The notes: generated from the sequence alone by a model not told the origin. DNA of 57,443 nt from Gemmatimonadaceae bacterium (GCA_025931335.1 JAICNG010000011.1:1-57443); one strand, 5' to 3'; shown: positions 39,998 to 48,647, numbered from the stretch's first letter. Translations and numbers: made by a program.

Positions 39998-40531
39998 CCT
40001 CAGCGCCGCCAGCTCCGGCTCCTCGATCTCCACCGAGTAGACCTCTTCCTTGTAGGGCGCGAAGCCGCGCTTGATGTAGTTGGGCAGCGCGGCGGGGTCG
40101 TCGAGCGTGCAGGTGTGGAGCCACACGCGCGATGTCCCTTGCTCCCAGGCTCGCTCGACGGTTGCGGTGAGCATCAACTTGCCCAGTCCCCGACGAGTGA
40201 ACTCCGGGAGCAGGCCAAAGTAGGCGATCTCGGTGGAGCCGTCGGCGTGACGCTCCAGCTCCGCGTACCCCGCCGGCGCCCCATCCACGTACATGACCCA
40301 TAACGAGACCGCGGGATCGGCCAGGCGGGCCGCGACCTGCTCGTCCGGCCATGCGAGGCGATCGACCCAGTGGTGTGGGCGGCCGACCTCACGGTAGAGA
40401 TAGCGGAAGAACGAGATCGGACAGGCGTGGATCCGCTCGAAGCGGACGTGTGCGTCGTCCGCGTGGTAGGAGCGCAGCGCATCGGGGCTGCGCATCTCCA
40501 GGTACGTTCTCGTGACGGGAATCGTGGGCAT
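39977..40531 (-). CDS. GNAT-family N-acetyltransferase
   Basis: This 184-residue protein has the GNAT core: VMYVDGAPAGYAELERH, TEIAYFGLLPEFTRRGLGKLMLTATVERAW with the R-R-G-L-G-K acetyl-CoA loop, and HTCTLDDPAALPNYIKRGF. The N-terminus is typical of a short ordinary GNAT, with no obvious second domain. Substrate unknown. Its 3' end overlaps the convergent helicase gene by 21 bp. Confidence 0.9.
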   Translation of the reverse strand: MPTIPVTRTYLEMRSPDALRSYHADDAHVRFERIHACPISFFRYLYREVGRPHHWVDRLAWPDEQVAARLADPAVSLWVMYVDGAPAGYAELERHADGSTEIAYFGLLPEFTRRGLGKLMLTATVERAWEQGTSRVWLHTCTLDDPAALPNYIKRGFAPYKEEVYSVEIEEPELAALRSATSAA

Positions 40532-40640
40532 AGTGTCGGGATGATTCTACTCGCGGTCGATTGTTAAGGAATGGCAAGAGCTTGCCGACTCCTGTCACCT
40601 GACAGGCACCTCCGGACGTCTATATGGTGCAGCAGTGAAC

Positions 40641-40655
40641 AAACCGACCGGTCCA
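40641..40655. promoter_or_regulatory. Possible second TetR operator (ACCGACCGGTCC)
   Basis: It shares GACCGGTC-type core with the perfect operator at 40763-40780, about 120 bp upstream, and resembles TetR/NemR-type boxes. The stretch 40532-40640 holds nothing else recognisable. Confidence 0.35.
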
Positions 40656-40755
40656 ATGACCAGCGATCCGAGGCGCACATCGAATCGTGTTGAGGGCTGG
40701 CTAAGTTCCGTAACCTCATTCTTGCACGACGTTTACATAAACAGCCGTGTAGCTA

Positions 40756-40784
40756 TTGACGCTAAGACTGGTCGGTCTTATTGT
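40756..40784 (+). promoter_or_regulatory. TetR promoter with embedded palindromic operator
   Basis: A -35-like TTGACG (40756-40761), a 17-bp spacer, and a -10-like TATTGT (40779-40784). The 18-bp operator TAAGACTGGTCGGTCTTA (40763-40780) with inverted TAAGAC/GTCTTA lies within this promoter. The predicted transcription start would be at about 40791, only a couple of bases before the ATG. Confidence 0.6.
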
Positions 40785-40792
40785 TGGCCCCC

Positions 40793-41401
40793 ATGAACGA
40801 TCGTCGCACTCGAATCGTCGAGGCCGCCACCGACCTGATCTGTCGCAACGGATTCCAGCAGACGTCCGTGGACGACGTCATCCGCGAGGCGGGTCTCTGT
40901 GGAAAGGCGCATTTCTATCACTACTTCAAATCCAAGGAGGAGCTGGGATACGCCGTCGTGCAACACCGCTTCGAACAGTTCGCCGAGGAGGGCTTGTCGA
41001 TTCTGCGGGATCCGATGGTCGATCCGCTCGAGCGACTCGATCGGTTCATCGACGCGGAGGTGGCGAGCCAGGCCGAGCAGGACTGTCGCGGCGGGTGCCC
41101 GTTCGGGAATCTCGTGACCGAGATGGCGGATGCACACGAAGGCTTCCGGCAACGGCTGGCGACGGTGTTCGAGCGATGGGCAGGGCAGCTCCAGTCGGTG
41201 CTGTGGGAGGCCCGACCGCAGCTTCGCGATGATGCCGACATCGCGCGCATGGCCCGATTCATCATCGCGACGCTGGAGGGAGGGTTGTTGATGTCGCGCG
41301 TCACGCGAGACGTGACGCACATGGAGGCGATCGCCGGGGACCTGAAACGATTCATCGCCGCGCAGCGGCGGGAGACACCGGCGGTATCGGTCGGTCCCTG
41401 A
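40793..41401 (+). CDS. TetR-family transcriptional regulator
   Basis: This 202-residue regulator has an N-terminal DNA-binding domain RIVEAATDLICRNGFQQTSVDDVIREAGLCGKAHFYHYFKSKEELG, the classic TetR HTH pattern, and a C-terminal ligand domain with CRGGCPFGNLVTEM (a cysteine pair reminiscent of redox- or electrophile-sensing members) and RFIIATLEGGLLMSRVTRD. The perfect palindrome overlapping its own promoter suggests autorepression. The ATG at 40793 is only about 9 bases after the -10 element, so the mRNA may be leaderless; there is no ribosome-binding site. No target exporter is adjacent in the window. Confidence 0.93.
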   Translation: MNDRRTRIVEAATDLICRNGFQQTSVDDVIREAGLCGKAHFYHYFKSKEELGYAVVQHRFEQFAEEGLSILRDPMVDPLERLDRFIDAEVASQAEQDCRGGCPFGNLVTEMADAHEGFRQRLATVFERWAGQLQSVLWEARPQLRDDADIARMARFIIATLEGGLLMSRVTRDVTHMEAIAGDLKRFIAAQRRETPAVSVGP

Positions 41402-41447
41402 CGCAAGACTTCGCTTCGCGAAAGCGAGGCATTCGGGAGATACGAAG

Positions 41448-42098
41448 ATGACGTTGGAACTGGCGAACACACGCGGAGCCCCCCTTCAGGGGCACGTGCC
41501 GTCCACCGAGAGCACCCCGGGCGCCGCGGACGTACCGGCAACCCCGCTCAGCCGCGCGGATCGTCGCGCGCAGTTCGAGCAGGAGGCGCTCGTCCACCTC
41601 GATGCGCTCTATAGCTTCGCGCTCAAGCTGACCCGCGCTCGGGACGACGCCGAGGATCTCGTCTCCGACACCATCCTCCGCGCGTTCGACCGGTGGGAGC
41701 AGTATCAGCTCGGGACCAACGTCCGCGCGTGGCTGTTCACGATTCTGTACCACACGTTCGTGAGCCGGAAGCGCCGCATCGACGCGCGTGAAGTCCAGCT
41801 TCCGGAGGATCCGGAGGGCTGGTCGGCGTACGAGGCCGTTGGCGAGTCGGATCCGGAAGGGAAGTTCTACGATTCGTTCATCGACGAGGAGGTCACGCGC
41901 GAGATCGACCGCCTCCCGGAGGACTATCGCACGGCGGTGGTGCTGAGCGACATCCAGGGACTGCGCTACGCCGAGATCGCCGAGATTCTCGGCATCCCGG
42001 AGGGCACGGTGAAGTCGCGCCTGTTCCGCGGGAGACGCATCCTGCAGAAGAGGCTGGTCGATTACGCGGTCGAGATGGGGTACGTGAAGGGGCGCTAG
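41448..42098 (+). CDS. ECF-family RNA polymerase sigma factor
   Basis: This 216-residue factor has region 2 LVHLDALYSFALKLTRARDDAEDLVSDTILRAF (-10 recognition) and RAWLFTILYHTFVSRKRRID, and region 4 LPEDYRTAVVLSDIQGLRYAEIAEILGIPEGTVKSRLFRGRRIL (-35 recognition). The WLFTIL-x2-TF-x3-KRR pattern resembles ECF11/SigR-RpoE-type factors. No anti-sigma gene follows; a terminator and a convergent regulator gene lie downstream, so its control is by distant genes or by other means. About 35 residues precede region 2. A 6-bp stem-loop TCGCTT/AAGCGA lies at 41411-41427, upstream. Confidence 0.93.
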   Translation: MTLELANTRGAPLQGHVPSTESTPGAADVPATPLSRADRRAQFEQEALVHLDALYSFALKLTRARDDAEDLVSDTILRAFDRWEQYQLGTNVRAWLFTILYHTFVSRKRRIDAREVQLPEDPEGWSAYEAVGESDPEGKFYDSFIDEEVTREIDRLPEDYRTAVVLSDIQGLRYAEIAEILGIPEGTVKSRLFRGRRILQKRLVDYAVEMGYVKGR

Positions 42099-42194
42099 AC
42101 TGCGGATTGCGGATGGCGGATTGAATCAACCCCGGCTGCGGTGAGCTAGCCGGGGTTTTTGTTCACAATCCGCACCCCGCGCTCCGCAATCGCC
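42098..42194. repeat. Family E intergenic inverted repeat surrounding a terminator
   Basis: Arms 42098-42122 (GACTGCGGATTGCGGATGG-type) and 42167-42194 (AATCCGCACCCCGCGCTCCG-type) pair imperfectly. The loop contains a standard terminator. Located between convergent stops at 42098 and 42196. Confidence 0.65.
42128..42160 (+). terminator. Rho-independent terminator of the ECF sigma gene
   Basis: AACCCCGGCT (42128-42137) pairs perfectly with AGCCGGGGTT (42148-42157), followed by TTTTTG. This is the cleanest intrinsic terminator in the window and could work in both directions for the converging genes. Confidence 0.85.
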
Positions 42195-42195
42195 T

Positions 42196-42831
42196 TCAGA
42201 CGTGAGTCATTACCTTCTGCCGATGTCTCGCCGCCTTCGCCCGGTTACCGCAGGTCGCCATGTCGCACCACCGGCGGCGGCCGTTCTTCGTCCCATCGAA
42301 GAACACGCGCGGGCAGCGCGCGTCGGCGCAGCGACGCACGCGGGCCAGCTCCCCCAACACGAGCGCGTCTGCCGCCGACTCCACGACCGGAATCATTAGA
42401 CCGGCGAAGGCGTCGCCCACGGGAACGAACGAGCGCTGGAAGGTGCCATCCGGCCGCGGCTCGAGCCGGCGCGTGCCGGCGCTTCGTCCGAGCACCCGGT
42501 TGATCTCGTTGACCGCGTTCAGGCGGACCTCCGCCACGTGCATCCCACGCTCGGCGAGCGATCGGAGCGCGGCCCGGATGCGGCGCGCATCGGCGAGCGC
42601 GGCGGTCGCCCCGGCCGGCTGTTGAACCGCTCGCCGGCGAATGCCGCCGCCACGCTCTCCATCCAGCACGGCGGCACTTTCGAGCCAGCGGACGAGCGCG
42701 TCGAAATCCCGGAGCAGATCGACGCGGCTCCCGCGCCGCGCATCGTCGGTATTCACGAAATCGAGCCAGAGCCGCTCGCCGAGGAAGGCGAACGGAACGA
42801 CCTCGAGCACGGTTGTGAGCGGGAGCGACAT
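42196..42831 (-). CDS. CGNR zinc-finger regulator (ABATE domain)
   Basis: A 211-residue protein with an N-terminal ABATE-type domain (GERLWLDFVNTDDARRGSRVDLL, ALVRWLESAAVL) and a C-terminal CGNR zinc finger RRCADARCPRVFFDG ... RRWCDMATCGNRAKAARHR, with Cys4 ligands and the CGNR signature. It is a probable transcription factor; ligand unknown. The minus-strand ATG at 42831 lacks a good ribosome-binding site; no alternative is better. Confidence 0.9.
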   Translation of the reverse strand: MSLPLTTVLEVVPFAFLGERLWLDFVNTDDARRGSRVDLLRDFDALVRWLESAAVLDGERGGGIRRRAVQQPAGATAALADARRIRAALRSLAERGMHVAEVRLNAVNEINRVLGRSAGTRRLEPRPDGTFQRSFVPVGDAFAGLMIPVVESAADALVLGELARVRRCADARCPRVFFDGTKNGRRRWCDMATCGNRAKAARHRQKVMTHV

Positions 42832-43037
42832 GAAATGAATTCGCGCGGGGGAGAAAGCATATCCCGGTCGGTCGGGCGAATCAAGCGGCCAAAATCCGGG
42901 GCCGAGGTGGCGAGGAGCGTGACCACCGTCACGTCCGCCGGTGGACTCGTTAGGCGCGCCCGGAGGCCCGGTCCGTTCGCGATTCCCTCGGTTGCGCTGG
43001 ACGACGGACGACCGATCGGCGACATTCCGTCTCCACC

Positions 43038-43634
43038 ATGAGCTCCGATCTCCTCGCCGCCGTCCGACTGGTCGCCGTGGGCTCCTCCAACCCGGTGAAG
43101 ATCGGCGCCACCCGCGCCGTCATCACCCGGGTGGCGCCCGCGGCGCGCGTCGAAGGGGTGTCGGTGTCGTCGACCGTGCGCGATCAGCCGTGGGGCGATG
43201 ATGAGACGATCCGCGGCGCCCGCTCCCGCGCCGCCGCCGCACGCCAGGCGATCGCCGCCGACCTCGGCGTCGGCATCGAGGGGGGAGTCGTCGAGGATGC
43301 GGACGGCCTTCGAACCTGCGCCTGGGCGGTAGTCGTCGGCTCGGAGGATCGCGAGGGCAGGGGCGGCTCGCTCGCGATGCCCCTGCCACCAGTCGTCGCC
43401 GACCTCGTGCGCGGCGGCCTCGAGCTCGGTCACGCGATGGACGAGGTGGCCGGTACGCAGAACGTGAAGCAGGCGCAGGGAGCGGTGGGACTCCTCACGC
43501 TCGGGCTGATCGACCGGCAACGCGCGTACGAAGCGCTGATCACGTACGCCCTGGCTCCCTTTCTCGTCCCCGAGTACTGGGTGGGAACAGGCGCTCGAGC
43601 TGCTCCTGCGGGGTTCGCACGTCGAGCACCTTGA
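43038..43634 (+). CDS. Inosine/xanthosine triphosphatase (YjjX/DUF84 family)
   Basis: This 198-residue protein of the YjjX (DUF84) NTPase family hydrolyses non-canonical purine nucleotides such as ITP and XTP, preventing mutagenic incorporation. Landmarks are VAVGSSNPVKIGATRAVITRV, IRGARSRAAAARQAIAADLG and VGIEGGVVEDADGLRTCAWA, and AGTQNVKQAQGAVGLLTLGLIDR. The last codons and the TGA are provided by the family A repeat that follows; the C-terminal ARRAP-type end may therefore vary between strains. Confidence 0.88.
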   Translation: MSSDLLAAVRLVAVGSSNPVKIGATRAVITRVAPAARVEGVSVSSTVRDQPWGDDETIRGARSRAAAARQAIAADLGVGIEGGVVEDADGLRTCAWAVVVGSEDREGRGGSLAMPLPPVVADLVRGGLELGHAMDEVAGTQNVKQAQGAVGLLTLGLIDRQRAYEALITYALAPFLVPEYWVGTGARAAPAGFARRAP

Positions 43635-43662
43635 GCACCTCGAGCACGTCGAGCACCTCGAG
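43621..43662. repeat. Family A tandem unit array
   Basis: About 4.5 direct copies of CGAGCACCT-type nonamers. They supply the stop codon of the YjjX-type gene and the spacer before the thioesterase start; no complementary arm is adjacent. Confidence 0.7.
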
Positions 43663-43675
43663 CCTTCACACGAAC

Positions 43676-44122
43676 ATGCCTCCAAAAGCCCCCTTCGTCA
43701 TCTCCGAGTACGTCCGCTGGGGCGACATCGATCTCGCCGGCATCATCTGCTACGGAGCGTACATTCGTTTCTTCGAGCTGGCGGAGACCGAGATCTTCCG
43801 CGCCGCGGGACTCCCGTTCAAGGAGATGTTCGACCGCTACGACATGTGGCTGCCGCGGAAGATCATGCACACCGAGTTCTTTTCGCCCGCGGTTCTCGAT
43901 GAGCGGCTGAAGGTCATCACGTACTTCAGCCGCATCGGGACCACGTCGCTCACGATCAACTTCGACGTGATGAGCGCCGAGGGAGTGCTCCATGCGACCG
44001 CGCACCAGGTGCTCGTGTGCGTCGCCCGCTCGACGTTCGCCAAGAAAGCCCTCCCGGCCGAGGTCACGAGTGCCCTTCAGCGGTTCGTGATGGCGCCGGA
44101 AGACGCCAGGAAAGCGGCGTAA
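43676..44122 (+). CDS. Acyl-CoA thioesterase-like (4HBT hotdog) protein
   Basis: A 148-residue hotdog-fold protein: EYVRWGDIDLAGIICYGAYI, RFFELAETEIFRAAGLPFKE and LVCVARSTFAKKALPAEVTS. The Asp in WGDIDLAGI occupies the catalytic position of 4-hydroxybenzoyl-CoA/YbgC-type thioesterases, here D-x-D-x-A-G rather than D-x-x-G. It hydrolyses an acyl-CoA of unknown chain. Start ATG 43676; about 15 in-frame codons upstream are made from the GAGCACCTC repeats, so they are not counted. Confidence 0.88.
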   Translation: MPPKAPFVISEYVRWGDIDLAGIICYGAYIRFFELAETEIFRAAGLPFKEMFDRYDMWLPRKIMHTEFFSPAVLDERLKVITYFSRIGTTSLTINFDVMSAEGVLHATAHQVLVCVARSTFAKKALPAEVTSALQRFVMAPEDARKAA

Positions 44123-44135
44123 ACATCCTTCAAGG

Positions 44136-44164
44136 ATCGCGGAATGCGGATTTCGGATTGTGGG
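44136..44164. repeat. Family E half element at a gene start
   Basis: ATGCGGATTTCGGATTGTGG-type sequence matches family E units. It contains the ATG at 44144 used by the following M1 peptidase gene, whose first residues are therefore repeat-derived. Confidence 0.55.
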
Positions 44165-46132
44165 AGCGTGGTCGGCATCGTGTTGGTGGCGGCGGGGTGC
44201 GCAGCGGCTGGGCCGCGGTCGGAGGCGCCCGCGGTCACACCAGCCGTGACAGGTGCGGCGCCGTCGCGGCCGCGTCCCTACCCGGTCTTCGAGACGCGTG
44301 ACTTCGCGCGCGCCGTCGAGCGCGGAACGCGAACGCGAACCGGGCGCCCGGGGCCAAACTACTGGCAGCAGTACGCCACCTACCGCCTCGAAGCCACGTA
44401 CGATCCCGCCACCAAACGCCTGACCGGGCGCGGCACCATGCGGTACGAGAACCGCTCTCCGGACACGCTCGCCAACGTCTTTTTGCATCTCTATCCGAAC
44501 CTCTTCGCCCCCAACGCGATTCGGAACGAGGAGGTGCCGGTGACCGGCGGCGTGGAGCTGCGACGCGTCGCGATCGATGGCCGTGCCGTGGGCGTGGCGC
44601 CTAACGAAACCGCGACCGGGTACGAGGTGTCATCCACGATCCTCCGCGTTCGCCCGCCCGCGCGTATCGCGCCGGCCGCCTCGGTGGAGCTTGAGATCGA
44701 GTGGCAGTACACGATTCCGCCGGACGGCGCGCCGCGCGGGGGTGAAGATGGCGAGATCGCGTACATCGCCTACTGGTATCCTCAATTCGCGGTCTACGAT
44801 GACGTCGCGCGTCGCTGGCAGACGGACCCGTACATGGGCAACGCCGAGTTCTACATGGGCTATGGCGATTACGACGTTTCGATCACCGTTCCGGAGGGGT
44901 GGCTGGTCACCGCCACCGGATCGCTCGCCAACGCCGCCGACGTCCTGAGCGCGCAAACGCGGGCGCGCCTCGATTCAGCCGGGCGCTCGCGGGCCATTAC
45001 GCACGTAGTGGGCGAGGCGGACCGTGGGGCCGGGAAGGCGACGGCACGCGGGCGCGACGGAAAGCTCACCTGGCGCTTCCGCGCCACGAACGTCCGGGAT
45101 TTCGCCTTCGGGACGTCGGACGACTATCTGTGGGACGCGACGGTGGCGGTCGTCGGCGATGCGACCGGGGACGGCCGCGCCGACACATCCGCCATTCACA
45201 CCTTCTGGCGGCCGGCGCGACGCGCCTGGGCGTGGGACCAGTCGGCGCGTTATGCTCAGCACTCCGTCGAGTTCCTGTCCCGCTACCTCTGGCCCTACCC
45301 CTACCCGCACATGACGGCGGTGGATGGCGTGGTGTCGTGCAGCGGGATGGAGTATCCGATGATGACGTGCATCGGCGGGCGGCGCGACACCCTGGCGCTC
45401 TACTCGGTGACGGTGCACGAGATCGCCCACATGTGGTTCCCGATGCAGGTGGGCTCGGATGAGAAGCGATTCTCCTGGCAGGACGAGGGGCTCACGCGCT
45501 TCAACCAGGCGCAGGGGATGCAGGAGTTCTTTCCCGGCTACGATCGGGAGCGCCTCTCCCGCGACAACTACCTTGCGCTTGCCCGCGATGGCCGCGAGGT
45601 GGAGCTGATGCGTCACGGCGATCTCTATCCCGTGGGATCGCCCGCGTTCGGCATCGCCAGCTACGACAAGATGGCCATCAACCTCCGGTCGCTTCGGGCT
45701 CTCCTCGGCGACGACCTTTTTCTTCGCGCGTATCGCGAGTACGGCCGGCGGTGGATCAACAAGCACCCGACGCCGTACGACTTCTGGAACACCGTCGAGG
45801 ACGTCGCGGGCCAGGACCTCGACTGGTTCTGGACCACCTGGTGGTTCGAGACGTGGACACTCGACCAGGCGGTGGGCGGCGCGCGGTCGGAGGGCGATAC
45901 GCTCGTGGTGACGATCGAGGACCGCGGCCTGGCGCCGATGCCGGTGCGGCTCGCCATAACGCGCACGGACGGGCGCGTCGAGCGGCTGGAGCTTCCGGTC
46001 GAGCCGTGGCTCGCTGGCGCCCGCACGCAGACCGTCCGCGTCGCCGGCGCCGCGACCGTGCGGGCGGTGGAGATCGATCCGGAGCTGGGGTTTCCCGACG
46101 TCGATCGGGGGAATAATCGATGGGAGCATTGA
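44144..46132 (+). CDS. M1-family metallopeptidase, lipoprotein
   Basis: A 662-residue exported zinc peptidase. A signal with lipobox AAGC (Cys about 19) precedes the M1 core: YRLEATYDPATKRLTGRGTM, CSGMEYPMMTCIGGRR (GxMEY exopeptidase motif), zinc site HEIAHMW (about 425-431) and WQDEGLTRFNQ carrying the third ligand, followed by ASYDKMAINLRSLRALLGDD. The first residues MRISDCGS derive from a family E repeat copy. It is followed by another family E hairpin and then a plus-strand gene. Confidence 0.88.
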   Translation: MRISDCGSVVGIVLVAAGCAAAGPRSEAPAVTPAVTGAAPSRPRPYPVFETRDFARAVERGTRTRTGRPGPNYWQQYATYRLEATYDPATKRLTGRGTMRYENRSPDTLANVFLHLYPNLFAPNAIRNEEVPVTGGVELRRVAIDGRAVGVAPNETATGYEVSSTILRVRPPARIAPAASVELEIEWQYTIPPDGAPRGGEDGEIAYIAYWYPQFAVYDDVARRWQTDPYMGNAEFYMGYGDYDVSITVPEGWLVTATGSLANAADVLSAQTRARLDSAGRSRAITHVVGEADRGAGKATARGRDGKLTWRFRATNVRDFAFGTSDDYLWDATVAVVGDATGDGRADTSAIHTFWRPARRAWAWDQSARYAQHSVEFLSRYLWPYPYPHMTAVDGVVSCSGMEYPMMTCIGGRRDTLALYSVTVHEIAHMWFPMQVGSDEKRFSWQDEGLTRFNQAQGMQEFFPGYDRERLSRDNYLALARDGREVELMRHGDLYPVGSPAFGIASYDKMAINLRSLRALLGDDLFLRAYREYGRRWINKHPTPYDFWNTVEDVAGQDLDWFWTTWWFETWTLDQAVGGARSEGDTLVVTIEDRGLAPMPVRLAITRTDGRVERLELPVEPWLAGARTQTVRVAGAATVRAVEIDPELGFPDVDRGNNRWEH

Positions 46133-46136
46133 AAGC

Positions 46137-46267
46137 GAGATTGCGGATTGCGGACTGCTGATAGGACGTCAAGAAGTCCGAAGATCGCCGGGGCTGCGCA
46201 AATGCTGAGCACTCGTGGCGCCGCTCGGACTTCCGTTCCGCGATCCGCACTCCGCACTCCGTATTGC
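46137..46267. repeat. Family E intergenic inverted repeat
   Basis: Outer arms at about 46137-46160 and 46238-46267 pair imperfectly; an inner perfect pair GAAGTCCGA (46173-46181) / TCGGACTTC (46225-46233) forms a second stem. It lies between two plus-strand genes. Confidence 0.65.
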
Positions 46268-46318
46268 TTTCCCTTGGCACGTTTCTCCATGTTCTCTTCA
46301 GCAACCAGAGGAGGACGT

Positions 46319-46942
46319 ATGGGTATCCGCATTTCGTCGGCGCTCCTCGTCGCGCTGATGTCGATGCCATGCGCGCTGTCGGCGCAGGCGTCGGACGTCA
46401 GGCTGGATGAGGTCATGTCGGCCCAGGACCAGATGGCGACGGGCGTCGCCAATCTCAGCGCGGCGCAGCGCCAGAGTCTCGAGCGGTGGCTGGCCCGCTA
46501 CACCGGTACGGTCGCGGCGGTCGCGCGCCGCATCGATCGCGCCCCCGCGCGCGAGACCGACATCCCGCGGGCCGATGCGCCGCGCGCGGAGCCGTCTCGT
46601 CAGGCACCGCTCCGCCAGGCGGAGCAGCCGAGCCTAACGGGTAAGCCGTGGCTGCCGCACAAGCTGCCGAATGGCGCGCAAATGCTGCGCTCCATGGATG
46701 GCTCGACGTTCGTCATGCTCGCCGACGGGACGATGTGGGAAGTGTATCTGCCGCACCGTCCGCAGGCCGAGACGTGGCGCCCGGGCGATCTCATTCAGAT
46801 CCGGCAGGCGTCGGTGGTCACCGGCGACTTCGACTATCAGCTCGTGAACGGCGTCGCGCGCAGCACCGTGTCGGCGCGCTTCGCGGGATGGGTCGAGATG
46901 AAAGAGGGCGACGCGACCGAGGGTCAGGCGCCCAGGCAGTAG
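46319..46942 (+). CDS. Secreted hypothetical protein
   Basis: A 207-residue protein with a signal peptide (MGIRISSALLVALMSMPCALSAQA), a helical region LDEVMSAQDQMATGVANLSAAQRQSLERWL, a Pro/Arg/Ala-rich linker and a C-terminal beta-rich domain GSTFVMLADGTMWEVYLPHRPQAETWRPGDLIQIRQ. The family is not recognised. AGAGGAGG is at the ideal distance before the ATG. Confidence 0.72.
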   Translation: MGIRISSALLVALMSMPCALSAQASDVRLDEVMSAQDQMATGVANLSAAQRQSLERWLARYTGTVAAVARRIDRAPARETDIPRADAPRAEPSRQAPLRQAEQPSLTGKPWLPHKLPNGAQMLRSMDGSTFVMLADGTMWEVYLPHRPQAETWRPGDLIQIRQASVVTGDFDYQLVNGVARSTVSARFAGWVEMKEGDATEGQAPRQ

Positions 46943-46973
46943 CGCGCCACGCCCTGCGACCCCAGCCTCGCCG

Positions 46974-48647
46974 CTACGAGGCTGAGGGTCGCAGCGCCCG
47001 CCCGGCGCGTCGCTCCGCGCGCTGCCCGTCGCGCAGCGCAGGCACTCCGTTCACGATCACGAGGCGGATCCCCTCCGGATAGCGGAACGGCTCCGCGAAC
47101 GTCGCACGATCGACGACGGTTGCCGGGTCGAACATCACGACGTCGGCGGCGTAGCCCTCGCGCAGCATCCCGCGATCGTCGAGTCGCACGCGCGACGCCG
47201 GGAACGAGGTCATCTTCCGAACCGCCTCCTCCAGCGTCAGCGCGCGGCGCTCGCGCACATACTGCGCGAGCACCCGCGGGAAGGAGCCGAGCGAGCGGGG
47301 GTGGGGATGCCCGCGACGCGCCGGCCCCTCGATGGCGAAGGCCCCGCCGTCGCTGCACACCATCCCGAGCGGATGCGCGAGAAAGCGCTCGATGTTCTGC
47401 TCGCTCATCGCGAAGCCGACCATCCCGACGTTGCCGTTGCTCCGCTCCAGCAGCCCGACGGCGGCGTCGTACGGATCGATGCCCGACGCCTTTGCCCAGC
47501 TTCCCAGCCGCTGGCCTTCCACCCCGCGATCGGCGTCGGTCCGGACCGACGTGATTTGCACGTTGTCCCAGCCCCCGATCAGCTCCGCCTTGGCGACCGC
47601 TTCGCCGCGGATGCGCGGTGCGGTCGCTGGATCCCGCAGCCGCGCGAGAAAGCGCTCGATGCCACCGTCGCGACTCCACGGCGGAAAGAGATTCGTTAGG
47701 CCGGTCTGATACGCGACGTAGGGGTACCGGTCGAAGGCCACGTCCATCCCCCCGGCGCGCGCCTGCTCGAGGCGCTCCAGTGCGGCATCGATCTTCGGCC
47801 AGTTGCGCGGGCCCTGCGTCTTGAGGTGTGCCACCTGCAACGGGCAGCCCGCCGCGCGCGCGACCGCGATCGACTCGTCGATCGACTCGAGGAGCTGATC
47901 GTCCTCGTTCCGCATGTGCGTCGCGTACGGGAGGCGCGCGTCGGCCAGCGGCCGGCAGAGGGCGGCCAGCTCCTCGCGTGAGGCGAACGCGCCCGGCACG
48001 TATTCGAGCCCCGACGACACGCCGCACGCGCCTTGCGTCAGCGACGCCCCAACGAGCGCGTGCATCCGCATGATCTCCGCCCGCGTGGCGGGGCGGTCCG
48101 CGTTACCCACGACCACGCCGCGAATGGTGCCGAGGCCGACCATCGTGGCGAGATTCACCGCCGGAGGCAGGGCGTCCACGCCGGCGAGGAAATCGCCAAT
48201 CGAATCGAACTCATGCCCCGCACGTATCGCGTGCCGAATCCGCTCGGCGGCGTCATCGTCGTGCTCGCGCGCGGGACCTCGCGAGCCGCCGTCCTGTCCC
48301 ACGACGACGGTCGTGATCCCCTGGCGTACGACCGACTCGGCGCGAGGGTCGTCGAATAGCGTGCCGTCGGCGTGCGAGTGGATGTCGACGAAACCAGGGG
48401 CGACGGCGAGGCCACGCGCGTCGATCTCCTCGCTGCCGGTGCCGGTGAGCGCGCGCCCCACGGCGACGATGCGCCCGTTGAGAATCGCGACGTCACCTTC
48501 GAAGGGTGTGCCACCCGACCCGTCGACGATGGTGCCGTTGCGCAGCACGAGATCCCATCGCGTGCGGCCAGGCAGCGCGGCGGCGCCGCCGCATCCAAGC
48601 GCGGCCAGCGCGGCACCCGCTGTGGCGAGGAAGTCGCGCCGACGCAT
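46974..48647 (-). CDS. N-acyl-D-amino-acid deacylase-like amidohydrolase, Tat-exported
   Basis: A 557-residue amidohydrolase. The N-terminus MRRRDFLATAGAALAALGCG is a twin-arginine signal. The catalytic part shows LVLRNGTIVDGSGGTPFEGD, FVDIHSHADG (HxH metal ligands), ATHMRNEDDQL and RLDDRGMLREGYAADVVMFD. It matches D-aminoacylase/dihydroorotase-type enzymes that release D-amino acids from N-acylated forms. The LD-carboxypeptidase-type gene 25 bp upstream in the same direction suggests joint work on peptidoglycan or D-amino-acid peptides. Confidence 0.88.
   Translation of the reverse strand: MRRRDFLATAGAALAALGCGGAAALPGRTRWDLVLRNGTIVDGSGGTPFEGDVAILNGRIVAVGRALTGTGSEEIDARGLAVAPGFVDIHSHADGTLFDDPRAESVVRQGITTVVVGQDGGSRGPAREHDDDAAERIRHAIRAGHEFDSIGDFLAGVDALPPAVNLATMVGLGTIRGVVVGNADRPATRAEIMRMHALVGASLTQGACGVSSGLEYVPGAFASREELAALCRPLADARLPYATHMRNEDDQLLESIDESIAVARAAGCPLQVAHLKTQGPRNWPKIDAALERLEQARAGGMDVAFDRYPYVAYQTGLTNLFPPWSRDGGIERFLARLRDPATAPRIRGEAVAKAELIGGWDNVQITSVRTDADRGVEGQRLGSWAKASGIDPYDAAVGLLERSNGNVGMVGFAMSEQNIERFLAHPLGMVCSDGGAFAIEGPARRGHPHPRSLGSFPRVLAQYVRERRALTLEEAVRKMTSFPASRVRLDDRGMLREGYAADVVMFDPATVVDRATFAEPFRYPEGIRLVIVNGVPALRDGQRAERRAGRALRPSAS

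Noticed and set aside
42949-43037. Small gene between the CGNR regulator and the YjjX-type NTPase
   Set aside because: Open frames exist but have no ribosome-binding site or recognisable composition.
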